A stretch of 64,000 nt of DNA from Burkholderia ubonensis. Its GTDB lineage: Bacteria; Pseudomonadota; Gammaproteobacteria; Burkholderiales; Burkholderiaceae. Below the pieces are notes generated by a model. That model searched no databases. It was not told the origin of the DNA and saw nothing but the letters and a program-made list of their open reading frames with translations. Where the stretch lies: positions 779,312 to 843,311 of the forward strand of contig NZ_CADFEB010000003.1 in NCBI RefSeq assembly GCF_902833085.1. The letters run 5' to 3'. How positions within the stretch are numbered: the stretch's first letter is position 1; the number at the start of each line of letters is the position of its first letter. Below, piece by piece: positions 8,345-17,395 of this stretch. Position numbers and translations under genes: made by a program.

Positions 8345-9058
8345 TCAGCTCAGCAGCCCGAGCATCGTCGCGCGCACCACGGCGGAGGTCTTGTTCGCGG
8401 TCTTGAGCTTCGACACCGCGTTCTTGAAGTGGAAGTTGACGGTATCGACGGAGATCACCAGGATCGTCGAGATTTCGCCCGACGTCTTGCCGTCGGCCGC
8501 CCATTTGAGGACTTCGACCTCGCGATCGGTGAGGCCGCGCTCGGTGTCGGGCGCGAGCTTCGGCAGCAGCTTGCCGGTCATCGCGAGATGCGCGGTGCTG
8601 ACGAGCCAGCGCATCTTGAACTCGTTCTGCTCGAGTTCCGCCGGCGTGATCGGCCCGTTGGAACGCGCGAGCGTCAGCATGCCGGATACGCCGCACCTGT
8701 CGAACGCCGATTGCGTCCAGCCGTGCCGCAACCCGTGCGCCTGCGCCTCGCTCCAGAGCTGCGGCGTGGCGGCGAAGCAGGCGTCGCTCCAGACGATCGG
8801 CGCCTGGGAGCGGCGCGCGTGCTTCACGGTGGGATCGATGTCGACGTAGCGCGCCTCCCGATAGCGCTTCTGCCACGCCTCCGGATAGTTGTCGAGCATA
8901 TGGATCCTCGGCCGCGACACCGGCCACGGCATGCGCAGGCCGTATGCGCAGTACTCGTAGCCGAGGCCGCGCGCCGCGTGCTCGATCCAGCCGTAGACCT
9001 CCCGTTCGGAACCGGCCTGCTCCAGTCCGGCCAACAGTGCTTCAACCCAGTTTGTCAT
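8345..9058 (-). CDS. LuxR-type acyl-homoserine-lactone receptor/transcription factor
   Basis: 237 residues, the usual length for this family. The N-terminal autoinducer domain keeps the signature residues Trp62, Tyr66, Asp75, Pro76 and Trp90 (equivalents of TraR W57, Y61, D70, P71, W85). The C-terminal HTH begins at LTDREVEVLKWAADGKTSGEI (about 177-197). ATG at 9058 has an AGGAG site. No LuxI synthase gene is present anywhere in the window, so it is a solo or is served from elsewhere. It lies directly upstream of the biosynthetic operon in the same direction and is its most likely activator. The conserved pocket suggests it does bind an AHL-like signal. Confidence 0.9.
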   Translation of the reverse strand: MTNWVEALLAGLEQAGSEREVYGWIEHAARGLGYEYCAYGLRMPWPVSRPRIHMLDNYPEAWQKRYREARYVDIDPTVKHARRSQAPIVWSDACFAATPQLWSEAQAHGLRHGWTQSAFDRCGVSGMLTLARSNGPITPAELEQNEFKMRWLVSTAHLAMTGKLLPKLAPDTERGLTDREVEVLKWAADGKTSGEISTILVISVDTVNFHFKNAVSKLKTANKTSAVVRATMLGLLS

Positions 9059-9910
9059 CTTGGCTCCTGATCGCGTCTCCGGTTGTGCCGGCGCGTCATG
9101 CGCGGAGCCGGCGCGTCGCACGGGCACTGCAGCCCGGCCGACGCACGCGCTCCCGGACGGGGTCGCCGTCCGGCCACCATCGAGAAAGGCACACCGGGGA
9201 CTTTGGTTCGATGGTGGGACTGCTCGATGTACAACGACGACAAGTTTTCGCTTCGACGCGGCGGAATCGGAACAGCCGTCATCCCGTGACCAGCGATCAC
9301 ATGATGTTCCGTCTCGTTTTACGAATTATTTTAAAAGAACGACGAAGACTGTTTTGATTTCCGCCCTCAAAAATAGGGCTTTTGTATTGGAAGTGAATAC
9401 CCAATGCGACTCAAATTACATTTTTGCATCATTCGCATGCTTCTGAAGCATACCAGAAGCCAAAGCATGGTCTGGAAACGGGATTTTCCGCCGATTCCCA
9501 AGAATAATCCGCAAAATAGTTTCGATAACCAAAAAAGTACCTGAGCAATTACGGATTGACCGAATTCTGTCAAGACACGGCCACCGATAACCCGTTTCAA
9601 ACAGGGTTATTCAGTTAAGCGAGCCTAATTAGTGCTTCGATCAAAATATCGGAGTAAATCATCCGATCAGACCCGAATCGATAATCGGCCGTATTCGGGT
9701 TCAATCCGCACCCGTCGCGCACCGCGCCCGCCCGGGCCTCGACGAAAACCGTACAACGCCGTCCGTCACGCAGATAAGCATGTGACACGATGTTCTTGGA
9801 CACCCCCGACGCCGCTCAATAACATACCGCTCGTACTGTTTCCTTGTTCTTTCCCTGTTCAGCGCAATTCGACGGGGCGCGGCGTGAGCCGGCGCGCCGC
9901 ACGCCAGACC
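9059..9910. other. AT-rich 850-base intergenic region with hairpins
   Basis: No credible gene. From about 9300 to 9680 the sequence is clearly AT-rich compared with the rest of the window. It contains several hairpins: a stem GCCCT/AGGGC followed by TTTT at 9363-9383 (terminator-like on the plus strand), ATGCTTC/GAAGCAT at 9437-9451, and ATAACCC-GTTT/AAAC-GGGTTAT at 9587-9610. It separates the LuxR-controlled cluster from the TetR/TonB-receptor locus and may hold promoters for both or an untranslated RNA. Confidence 0.5.
9174..9217. other. Long inverted repeat (stem-loop) upstream of luxR
   Basis: Perfect 10-base arms CCACCATCGA (9174-9183) and TCGATGGTGG (9208-9217) enclose a 24-base loop. 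The loop has a further AAAG/CTTT pairing. It lies 116 bases upstream of the LuxR start. It could be a leader structure, an operator or a terminator; there is no T-run. Confidence 0.45.
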
Positions 9911-10537
9911 ATGACGAATGCCGTATCGACCACGCCGCCGCGCGCGCGCCGCTCGCAGCACGAGCGCAGCGCGTCCGCCCGCTTCGCGCTGATCAGCGCC
10001 ACGCTCGATTGCCTGATGGAAATCGGCATCGCGCAGACGTCCATCACCGAGATCTGCAAGCGCGCCGGCCTGTCGCGCGGCGCGCTGCTGCACCACTTTC
10101 CGCACAAGAACGAGCTGCTGGTCGCGTCGTACATGGTGTGGCTCGAGGGCAAGCTCGCGACGCTCGAGGCGCGTCTCCAGCCGGCGGCCGGCGTGCGTGA
10201 CGAAGTGGCGGCGTGGCGTGCGCAGATGAAGGAGACGTTTTCGATGACCCAGGAGTTCTACTGGGCGCTGCGCAATGACCGCGACCTGCGCGAGCGCTTC
10301 AACGCCGCGCTGCTCACGCATCCGGTGGGCGACGATGCGAGCAACCACCTGCCGCGCACCCGCATCGACGCGTCGCGCTCGCCCGAGCTCACGCGCTACG
10401 TGATCGCGTGCTTCATCCGCGGGCTGTGTTTCCAGGAGCTGTTCGTGCGCGACCAGGCGATTCCCGATCGCGCGTTCGAGCATTTCGTCGACATGCTGCG
10501 CGCGTTCCTCGGCCAGCCGGGCGCCGATCCCGCATGA
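9911..10537 (+). CDS. TetR family transcriptional regulator
   Basis: 208 residues with an N-terminal TetR-type DNA-binding domain: TSITEICKRAGLSRGALLHHF spans the helix-turn-helix (about 43-63), followed by the PHKNELLVASY helix. The C-terminal ligand domain is not specific. I chose ATG at 9911 because the domain begins soon after; the longer upstream frame has no TetR-like sequence. It is encoded 71 bases ahead of, and in the same direction as, the TonB-dependent receptor and peptide ABC genes, so it probably regulates them. The inducer is unknown. Confidence 0.88.
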   Translation: MTNAVSTTPPRARRSQHERSASARFALISATLDCLMEIGIAQTSITEICKRAGLSRGALLHHFPHKNELLVASYMVWLEGKLATLEARLQPAAGVRDEVAAWRAQMKETFSMTQEFYWALRNDRDLRERFNAALLTHPVGDDASNHLPRTRIDASRSPELTRYVIACFIRGLCFQELFVRDQAIPDRAFEHFVDMLRAFLGQPGADPA

Positions 10538-10608
10538 GTTTCCTCCACGGCTGATTTCGATTCGTTCCCGGCCAGCCGGATTCCACCTGAAATATCGCAC
10601 TCCTATCG

Positions 10609-12780
10609 ATGAAGACAAGAGCATTTCGCATGCGCATGCTTTCCGCCCTGCTGCTGGGCACGGGAACGCTTGCCCTGTCCGTCGCGCACGCCGCCGACGA
10701 CGCCCCGACCGCGACGCCCGCCGCGCCGAAACCGCCCGCGCAGGACCGCGAGCCCGCCGACGGCAAGGTCCACAGCCTCGCGACCGTGACCGTCAACGGC
10801 AAGCGCCGGCATGCGCCGCAGGTGTCGAGCGGCGCGCTCGGCACGCGCTCCGACCTCGAAACGCCGTTTTCCACGCGCGTCGTGAAGCAGCAGGAACTGG
10901 AGGACCGCCAGGTCAAGGCGCTCGGCAAGGTCTTCGCGGAAGACGCGGCCGTCCTGTCGCTGGGCGACACCTATTCGTTCAACGCGTATTCGATCAACGT
11001 GCGCGGCATCGCGCTCGACGACTACAACGGCTACAAGATCAACGGCCTGCCGTTCTACATGACGACGGTGGAGCTGCCGGTCGAGTCGTTCGAGTCGATC
11101 CAGCTCCTCAAGGGCGCGTCCGGCTTCATGTACGGCTTCGGCGCGCCGGGCGGCATCATCAACTTCGTCACGAAGAAGCCGACCGACACCTTCACGTTCA
11201 GCGCCGATGCCGGCTACAGCTCGGACGGCGTGTTCAGCGAGCACATCGACACCGGCGGGCGCTTCGGCCCCGACCGCCGGCTCGGCTACCGCTTCAACAT
11301 CACGCACGAGCAGGGCGGCACCTACAGCGGCTCGTCGGTGCTGCGCAACTCCGAATCGCTGTCGCTCGACGCGCGGCTCACGAACGCGCTCACCTGGACC
11401 TTCGACGGCATCTACCAGTCGCGCAAGGTCGCGGGCGGCATCCAGGATCTCACGCTCGATGCGTACAAGGGCGCGAGCCTGCCGCGCGCGCCGAGCGGCC
11501 GCACCAACCTGTCGGCCTACGACGACACGTGGTTCAACTCGAACGTCTATTTCCTCGGCACCGGCCTGCACTGGCAGATCGATCCGGTCTGGAAGGCCAG
11601 CGTCGACTACAGCCACAGCAAGGACGAACGCAGCTACTCGGGCCAGTGGCTCGGCCTGCTCGACCCGCAGGGCGACTTCGATACGTTCCTCAACCGTGCG
11701 CGCGGCTCGTCGATCTACGACCAGGTGCAGGCGACGGTCGAAGGCAGGTTCTCGACCGGCCCGATCGCCCATCAGGTCGTGGCGGGCGTCGCCGAGCAAT
11801 GGCTCAGCAAGAAGACCGTGCCGAAGTCGCTGTATACGGACATCGGCTCGAACAATCTGTATGGGCCGATCACGACGCATACGTGGAACGGCACCTACGA
11901 CTACGGCCTGCAGTACGACAACTTCAGTTCGCAGCAGAAATCGGTGTTCGCGAGCGATACGCTCAGCTTCCTCGAGTACTGGTCGTTCCTCGCCGGCATC
12001 CGCTACACGAACTACCACCAGTCGTCGCGAACCAGGCCGGGCGCCGCGAGCGCGACCTACACGTACACGCCGATCACGCCCACGCTCGCGCTGATGTTCC
12101 GTCCGCGCAGCGACCTGCTGTTCTACGCGAGCTACGTGGAAGCGCTCGAAGACGGCGGCACCGTCGGCCAGACCTACGTGAACGCGAACGAAGTGCTCAA
12201 GCCGATGAAGAGCAAGCAGTACGAAGTCGGCGTGAAATTCGACGGCGCGAAGGTCGGCGCATCGGCCGCGCTGTTCCGGATCGAACGCGGCGCCGAATAC
12301 GGCAACGCGCAGAACGTCTTCGTGTCGAACGGCTCCGAGCGCATCCAGGGGCTCGAGCTGAATACGCGCGTGGACCTGCCGGCCGGCTTGCGGGTCACGG
12401 CGGGCGCGTCGTGGATCGCGGGCACCTATACCGAGACCGAAGCCGATCTCGTCGGCAAGCGCATCGAAGGCATTCCGCGCTGGCAGGGCGTGCTGCAGGT
12501 CAGCGACCGGATTCCGGGCCTGCCCGGCGTGACGGCCTCCGCCGAGGCGCACTACTTCGGCGCGATGATGGCCGACAGCTTCAACCAGTACACGTTGCCG
12601 AGCTACACGCTGTTCAACGCGGGCGTCAGCTACCGGACGACGGTCGGCGGTCACGGCGTCACGTTGCGCGCCGAGGTCGACAATCTGTTCAATCGCCGCT
12701 ACTGGGGCTTCCTGCAGTCCGGCTACCTCTTCGTCGGCGCGCCGCGCACGGTCACGCTGAACGCGAGGTTCGATCTGTGA
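10609..12780 (+). CDS. TonB-dependent outer-membrane receptor (locus 1)
   Basis: 723 residues. A signal peptide ends near AHA|ADDAP. A TonB-box-like LATVTVNG follows, then the plug domain (INVRGIALDDYNGYKINGL and QLLKGASGFMYGFGAPGGIINFVTKKP) and a 22-strand barrel ending in a C-terminal aromatic strand (LNARFDL). It imports a ligand across the outer membrane with TonB energy. Its stop overlaps the start of a peptide-binding protein gene (GTGA), so the ligand is probably a peptide or peptide-like metallophore delivered to the Yej-type system. An alternative start at 10630 would shorten the signal peptide. Confidence 0.93.
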   Translation: MKTRAFRMRMLSALLLGTGTLALSVAHAADDAPTATPAAPKPPAQDREPADGKVHSLATVTVNGKRRHAPQVSSGALGTRSDLETPFSTRVVKQQELEDRQVKALGKVFAEDAAVLSLGDTYSFNAYSINVRGIALDDYNGYKINGLPFYMTTVELPVESFESIQLLKGASGFMYGFGAPGGIINFVTKKPTDTFTFSADAGYSSDGVFSEHIDTGGRFGPDRRLGYRFNITHEQGGTYSGSSVLRNSESLSLDARLTNALTWTFDGIYQSRKVAGGIQDLTLDAYKGASLPRAPSGRTNLSAYDDTWFNSNVYFLGTGLHWQIDPVWKASVDYSHSKDERSYSGQWLGLLDPQGDFDTFLNRARGSSIYDQVQATVEGRFSTGPIAHQVVAGVAEQWLSKKTVPKSLYTDIGSNNLYGPITTHTWNGTYDYGLQYDNFSSQQKSVFASDTLSFLEYWSFLAGIRYTNYHQSSRTRPGAASATYTYTPITPTLALMFRPRSDLLFYASYVEALEDGGTVGQTYVNANEVLKPMKSKQYEVGVKFDGAKVGASAALFRIERGAEYGNAQNVFVSNGSERIQGLELNTRVDLPAGLRVTAGASWIAGTYTETEADLVGKRIEGIPRWQGVLQVSDRIPGLPGVTASAEAHYFGAMMADSFNQYTLPSYTLFNAGVSYRTTVGGHGVTLRAEVDNLFNRRYWGFLQSGYLFVGAPRTVTLNARFDL

Positions 12781-14669
12781 GCGCGCTGCGTCGTGCCGCG
12801 GCGGTCGCAGCGCTGTATGCCGCGATCGCGACCACGGGCGCGCCTGTCGCGCGTGCGGCCGCCGGTGCGCCCGCCGCCGCCGCGCCGCACTGGCAAACCG
12901 TGCTGTCCGCCTTCGACGACGTGCCGCCCGGCCCGGCGTTCGTGCGCTTGCCGTGGGCCGACGCCGAGCCGCCGCGCGACGGCACGCTCACGCTCGCGAA
13001 CTATGACGCGTTCTCCACCTACGATTCGCTCAATCCGTTCCTGCTGCGCGGCAACCCGGCGCCCGACCTGCTGAACCTGATGTTCGAAACGCTGATGCAG
13101 CGCAGCCTCGACGACGTCGACACGCAATACCCGCTGCTCGCCGATCGCGTCGCGCTCGCGCCGGACGGGCGCTCCGCCACCTTCCACCTGAACCCGGCCG
13201 CGCGCTTCTCCGACGGCTCGCCCGTCACCGCCGACGACGTGCGCGATTCGTTCGAACGTCTCACGAGCCCGGCCGCGTCGCCTGTCTACAGCAGCCGCTA
13301 TGCGTCGATCCGCGCGGCGGTCGTCGTCGATGCGCGGACGGTGCGTTTCGAATTCCGCACACCCGGCCGGCGCGCCGCCCTCGCCGCCGGCGATCTCTAC
13401 GTGTTCTCGCGCAACTGGGCGCGCGCACCCGGCGGCGCGACGCTGACCTTCGATCAGCTCGCGACGGTGCCGCCGGTCGCGAGCGGCCCGTACCGGATCG
13501 CGTCGCGCGCGAGCAACCGCGACATCGTCTACCGGCGCGATCCGCGCTACTGGGGCGCGGACCTGCCGGTGCGGCGCGGCATGTTCAACTTCTCGACGGT
13601 GCGCTTCCGGCTCTACAGCGATCCGTATGCGCCGTTGCAGGCGTTTCGCGCGGGCGAGATCGACGCGATGTTCGAAGGCAGCGCCGGGCAATGGACGCGC
13701 AGCTATGCCGGCCCCGCGTTCGCGAACCGCACGCTCTCCAAGCGCGAATTCCCCGAGCACGGCATCGGCGACATGCAGGGCCTCGTCTTCAACCTGCGCC
13801 GCGCGAAGTTCCGCGACCGGCGCGTGCGCGAGGCGATCGGCCTGGCGCTCGACTACGCGTGGATCAACCGCAACATGTTCTACGGCCAGTACACGCGCAC
13901 CCGCAGCTATTTCGACGACAGCGAATTCGCGGCGAGCGGCGCACCCGGCGCGGACGAGCGCGCGCTGCTCGAACCGTTGCGCGGCACGGTGCCGGCCCGC
14001 GTGTTCGGCCCGCTGCCGCCGCCGCCCGATACGTCGGGCCCGGACGGCCTGCGCCGCAACCTCGCGGCCGCCGAGGCGCTGCTCGCCGACGCCGGCTGGC
14101 GGTATCGCGACGGCGTGCTGCGCGACGCCGGCGGCGCGCCGTTCACGCTCGAATTGCTCGACGACGGCTCCGGCATGGAACGCATCCTGCTGATCGTCGT
14201 GCGCAACCTGCGCCTGCTGGGCATCGACGCGCGGCTGCGCCTCATGGACCAGACCGTCGTCAACGAACGGCTCAAGCGTTTCGACTTCGACATGACCACG
14301 GTCGGCTACCGCGCGGCCAGCGTGCCGGGCGCGGAGCTCGAACGGCGCTTCGGCAGCCGCGCGGCGCGCACGCCCGGGTCGGAGAACTACGCGGGCATCG
14401 CGTCGCCGGCCGTGGACGCGCTGATCGCGGCCGTCCAGCACGCGCGCGGCAAACGCGAACTGACCGCTGCCGCGCGCGCACTGGACCGCGTGCTGCTGGG
14501 CGAGCACGTGATGGTGCCCGAGTGGCACATCACGCATGCGCGGATCGCGTGGAACCGGCGTATCGCGCCGCCCGCGCGCACGCCCCGCCAATACCGCTGG
14601 GCCGACTGGGTGATCGGCTGGTGGCATGCCAGCCCCGATGCGGCCGGCGCTGCCGCGCACAAGGAGTGA
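12777..14669 (+). CDS. Periplasmic peptide-binding protein, YejA-like (locus 1)
   Basis: A 630-residue extracellular solute-binding protein of family 5 (DppA/OppA/YejA). It has an Ala-rich signal peptide ending near ARA|AAG. The stretch YDSLNPFLLRGNPAPDL is characteristic of YejA-like proteins that serve microcin-C-type importers. GTG at 12777 overlaps the receptor stop. It should hand a peptide to the permeases encoded next. It is a paralogue of the protein at 34447-36324, sharing that N-terminal motif and the general layout (RRGMF/RRGMY, FYGQYTRT/FYGQYRRT), so the two loci are related by duplication or transfer. Confidence 0.9.
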   Translation: MSALRRAAAVAALYAAIATTGAPVARAAAGAPAAAAPHWQTVLSAFDDVPPGPAFVRLPWADAEPPRDGTLTLANYDAFSTYDSLNPFLLRGNPAPDLLNLMFETLMQRSLDDVDTQYPLLADRVALAPDGRSATFHLNPAARFSDGSPVTADDVRDSFERLTSPAASPVYSSRYASIRAAVVVDARTVRFEFRTPGRRAALAAGDLYVFSRNWARAPGGATLTFDQLATVPPVASGPYRIASRASNRDIVYRRDPRYWGADLPVRRGMFNFSTVRFRLYSDPYAPLQAFRAGEIDAMFEGSAGQWTRSYAGPAFANRTLSKREFPEHGIGDMQGLVFNLRRAKFRDRRVREAIGLALDYAWINRNMFYGQYTRTRSYFDDSEFAASGAPGADERALLEPLRGTVPARVFGPLPPPPDTSGPDGLRRNLAAAEALLADAGWRYRDGVLRDAGGAPFTLELLDDGSGMERILLIVVRNLRLLGIDARLRLMDQTVVNERLKRFDFDMTTVGYRAASVPGAELERRFGSRAARTPGSENYAGIASPAVDALIAAVQHARGKRELTAAARALDRVLLGEHVMVPEWHITHARIAWNRRIAPPARTPRQYRWADWVIGWWHASPDAAGAAAHKE

Positions 14670-14672
14670 TGC

Positions 14673-15734
14673 ATGATGATCGCGTATATCGGCCGCCGGC
14701 TGTTCCTGATGATCCCCACGCTGCTCGGCGTGCTGACCGTCACCTTCGTCGTCATGCAGTTCGTGCCCGGCGGCCCCGTCGAGCAGGTGATGGCGCGGCT
14801 GCAACACGCGTCGCCGCATGGCGAGGGCGGCGGTGCAAGCACCGGCGACGGCGGCTATCACGGCAACGAAGGCGTCGATCCGGCGCAGATCGCCGCGATC
14901 CGCCACGAGTTCGGCTTCGACGCGCCGCCGCTCACGCGCTACGTGCGGATGCTGTCGCGCTACGCACGGCTCGACCTCGGCCAGTCGTTCTTCCAGCACC
15001 GTTCCGTGTGGGCGCTCATCTGCAGCAAGCTGCCCGTCACGATCGCGCTCGGCGGCGCGACGCTCGCGCTCACGTACCTGATCTCGGTGCCGCTCGGCAT
15101 CGCCAAGGCGCTGCGCCGCGGCTCGGCGTTCGATCTCGCGACGAGCGCCGCGCTGCTCGCGGGCTATGCGATTCCCGGCTTCGTGCTCGGCGTGCTGCTG
15201 CTGATGCTGCTCAGCGGCGACCGGTTCCTGCACCTGTTTCCGCTCGGCGGCCTCGCGTCGGACGGCTACGACCAGTTGCCGTTCGCCGAGCGCGCGCTCG
15301 ACCGCCTGTGGCACCTCGTGCTGCCGGTGACGGCATCGGTCGCGAGCAGCCTTGCGGTGGTCGTCATGCTGACGCGCAACGCGTTTCTCGACGAGCTTGC
15401 GCGACAGTACGTGCTGACCGCCCGCGCGAAGGGCGCATCCCGCCGCCGCGTGGTGTGGCGGCACGTGCTGCGCAACGCGCTGATTCCGATCGCCACCGGT
15501 TTTCCCGCTGCGTTCGTCGCAGCCTTCGTCGGCGGCAGCGTGCTGATCGAAACGCTCTTCTCGCTCGACGGCGTCGGGCGGCTCTCGTACGACGCGATCG
15601 TCGGCCGGGATTACCCGGTCGTGCTCGGCTCGCTGTTCGTCTTCACCGCCGTAAGCCTGCTCGCAAAACTGGCCGGCGATCTCATGTATGCGCTGATCGA
15701 TCCGCGCATTCACTTTGGCGGCGATGCGCGATGA
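14673..15734 (+). CDS. Peptide ABC permease, YejB-like (locus 1)
   Basis: A 353-residue inner-membrane permease of the binding-protein-dependent type with six or so membrane segments. After the first helix it carries the YejB-type insert with GGYHGNEGVDPAQIAAIRHEF (about 66-86), which ordinary DppB proteins lack. The EAA loop region is near RQYVLTARAKGASRRRVVWRHV. It starts three bases after the binding-protein gene, and its stop overlaps the next permease start (ATGA at 15731-15734). Confidence 0.92.
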   Translation: MMIAYIGRRLFLMIPTLLGVLTVTFVVMQFVPGGPVEQVMARLQHASPHGEGGGASTGDGGYHGNEGVDPAQIAAIRHEFGFDAPPLTRYVRMLSRYARLDLGQSFFQHRSVWALICSKLPVTIALGGATLALTYLISVPLGIAKALRRGSAFDLATSAALLAGYAIPGFVLGVLLLMLLSGDRFLHLFPLGGLASDGYDQLPFAERALDRLWHLVLPVTASVASSLAVVVMLTRNAFLDELARQYVLTARAKGASRRRVVWRHVLRNALIPIATGFPAAFVAAFVGGSVLIETLFSLDGVGRLSYDAIVGRDYPVVLGSLFVFTAVSLLAKLAGDLMYALIDPRIHFGGDAR

Positions 15735-16852
15735 AACCGTCCACTTCGATGACCGCCGCTTCCCCTGCTCACCCGGACGTTGCCCGCGCGATCGCGCTCC
15801 CACAGGCGAACGCGCCCGCCCGCGCCGCCGGCATCCTGCAGCGCTTTCGCCGTCACAAGGTCGGGTTCGCGAGCCTCGTCGTCTTCGCGATCCTGTTCGC
15901 CGCGAGTCTTCTTGCCGGCTGCCTCGCCAACGACCGGCCGCTCGTCGCGCGTTACGACGGGCGCTGGCTCTTCCCGGCGCTGCACGCGTATGCCGACCGG
16001 CAATTCGGCGGCGCGCTGCCGACCGAGGCCGACTACCTCGACCCGTTCATCCGCGACCAGTTCGCGCGGCCCGGCAACTTCGCGCTCTATGCGCCGGACC
16101 ACTATCGCTTCGACACCGTCGCCTATCATGCGGCGCGGCCGTTTCCGGCGCCGCCTTCCGCCGAGAACTGGCTCGGCACCGACGCCTTCGGCCGCGACGT
16201 GTTCGCCCGCGCGCTGTACGGCTTTCGCAGCTCGATCCTGTTCGCCGCCGCGCTCACGCTGTCGGGCGCGCTCGTCGGCGTGCTCGCGGGCGCGGTGCTC
16301 GGCTATCACGCGGGGCGCGTCGACCTGGTCGGGCAACGCCTGATCGAGATCTGGAATGCGCTGCCCGACCTCTATCTGCTGATCATCCTGTCGTCGATCT
16401 TCGAGCCGAGCCTGCCGCTGCTGTTCGCGCTGCTCGCCGCGTTCGGCTGGATCACGCTGTCCGACTACGTGCGCGGCGAGTTCCTGCGGCAACGCTCGCT
16501 CGACTACGTGCGCGCCGCGCGCACGCTCGGGCTGTCCGACTGGCAGATCATGCGGCGGCACATCCTGCCGAACAGTCTCACGCCCGTGATTACCTATCTG
16601 CCGTTCCGGATGAGCGCCGCGATCGTCGCGCTCACGAGCCTGGATTTTCTCGGGATGGGCGTGCCGCCGCCCGCGCCGAGCCTCGGCGAACTGCTCGCCG
16701 AAGGGAAGGCGCATCTGGATGCGTGGTGGATTTCGGCGACGGCGATCGGCGTGCTGGTGGTGACGTTGCTGTTGCTGACCTTCATCGGCGACGCGTTGCG
16801 CGAGGTGTTCGTGCAGCGCGAGCGGGCGAACGTTGGGGCCGGTGATTTATGA
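15731..16852 (+). CDS. Peptide ABC permease, YejE-like (locus 1)
   Basis: A 373-residue permease. After the first membrane segment there is a long periplasmic loop with NDRPLVARYDGRWLFPALHAY and YLDPFIRDQF, typical of YejE. It is followed by the DppC-like core (WLGTDAFGRDVFARALYGF and the EAA loop around DYVRAARTLGLSDWQIMRRH). The expected next gene, the fused ATPase YejF, is absent: the following gene encodes a small GNAT protein. Locus 1 therefore needs an ATPase encoded elsewhere, perhaps the one at 30686-32323. Confidence 0.92.
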   Translation: MKPSTSMTAASPAHPDVARAIALPQANAPARAAGILQRFRRHKVGFASLVVFAILFAASLLAGCLANDRPLVARYDGRWLFPALHAYADRQFGGALPTEADYLDPFIRDQFARPGNFALYAPDHYRFDTVAYHAARPFPAPPSAENWLGTDAFGRDVFARALYGFRSSILFAAALTLSGALVGVLAGAVLGYHAGRVDLVGQRLIEIWNALPDLYLLIILSSIFEPSLPLLFALLAAFGWITLSDYVRGEFLRQRSLDYVRAARTLGLSDWQIMRRHILPNSLTPVITYLPFRMSAAIVALTSLDFLGMGVPPPAPSLGELLAEGKAHLDAWWISATAIGVLVVTLLLLTFIGDALREVFVQRERANVGAGDL

Positions 16853-16882
16853 TGCTATGCCCCACCCGGAATGTTGCCCTCG

Positions 16883-17308
16883 ATGACCTACACATACACA
16901 CTGACGGATCACGCGGACGAAGACATTCGCAAGCAGATCGTCGAGCCGCTGGTTCGGTTCAACGAAGCCCAGGCCGGCCCCAGCCACTATCGCCCGCTGG
17001 TCGTCATGCTGAGCGATGCGGAAGACAAGGTTGTCGGCGGAATGTGGGGAGCCACGGGTTATGGCTGGCTGTTCACCCAGTTGCTCGTCGTGCCGGACAG
17101 CGCGCGCGGCCGGGGCGTGGGCACACGTCTCATGCAGTTGGCCGAACAGGAGGCAATTGCGCGCGGGTGCCACAGCGCATGGCTCGATACGCACGAATTT
17201 CAGGCGCGGCCGTTTTATGAAAGGCTCGGGTATGTTTGCTTCGGCGAATTGCCGGATTATCCTGTTGGGCATTCGCGGATTTTTCTGAGGAAGAAGCTGG
17301 GTGGATGA
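16883..17308 (+). CDS. GNAT N-acetyltransferase
   Basis: A 141-residue GNAT protein. Motif A is at LVVPDSARGRGVGTRLMQLAE (the R-G-x-G-V-G acetyl-CoA loop), followed by FYERLGYVCFGELPDYPVGH. It belongs to the small cytoplasmic GNATs that acetylate small amines; the substrate is unknown. ATG at 16883 was chosen over ATG 16871 for agreement with the usual family N-terminus. It lies 30 bases after the permease gene but has lower GC, so it may belong to the following segment rather than to the transport operon. Confidence 0.85.
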   Translation: MTYTYTLTDHADEDIRKQIVEPLVRFNEAQAGPSHYRPLVVMLSDAEDKVVGGMWGATGYGWLFTQLLVVPDSARGRGVGTRLMQLAEQEAIARGCHSAWLDTHEFQARPFYERLGYVCFGELPDYPVGHSRIFLRKKLGG

Positions 17309-17395
17309 CTGCTGTATGGATGTTTCCCTCCGACGCGACCAGCCTGTCACCGGTCCCCTGAAGTACGGTGATCGACATACCAACATGAGAGTCGA

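Noticed and set aside
9367..9600. Minus-strand 77-residue frame in the AT-rich spacer
   Set aside because: No ribosome-binding site and no family resemblance; it spans several hairpins. Treated as non-coding.
10609..12780. Siderophore cluster around the first TonB receptor
   Set aside because: No siderophore synthesis or Fur-box-like sequence was found; the linked genes are peptide importers.
12723..15803. Minus-strand frame of 1026 residues over the peptide ABC genes
   Set aside because: A shadow of the plus-strand transport genes with Arg/Glu/Ala-rich composition; no family resemblance.
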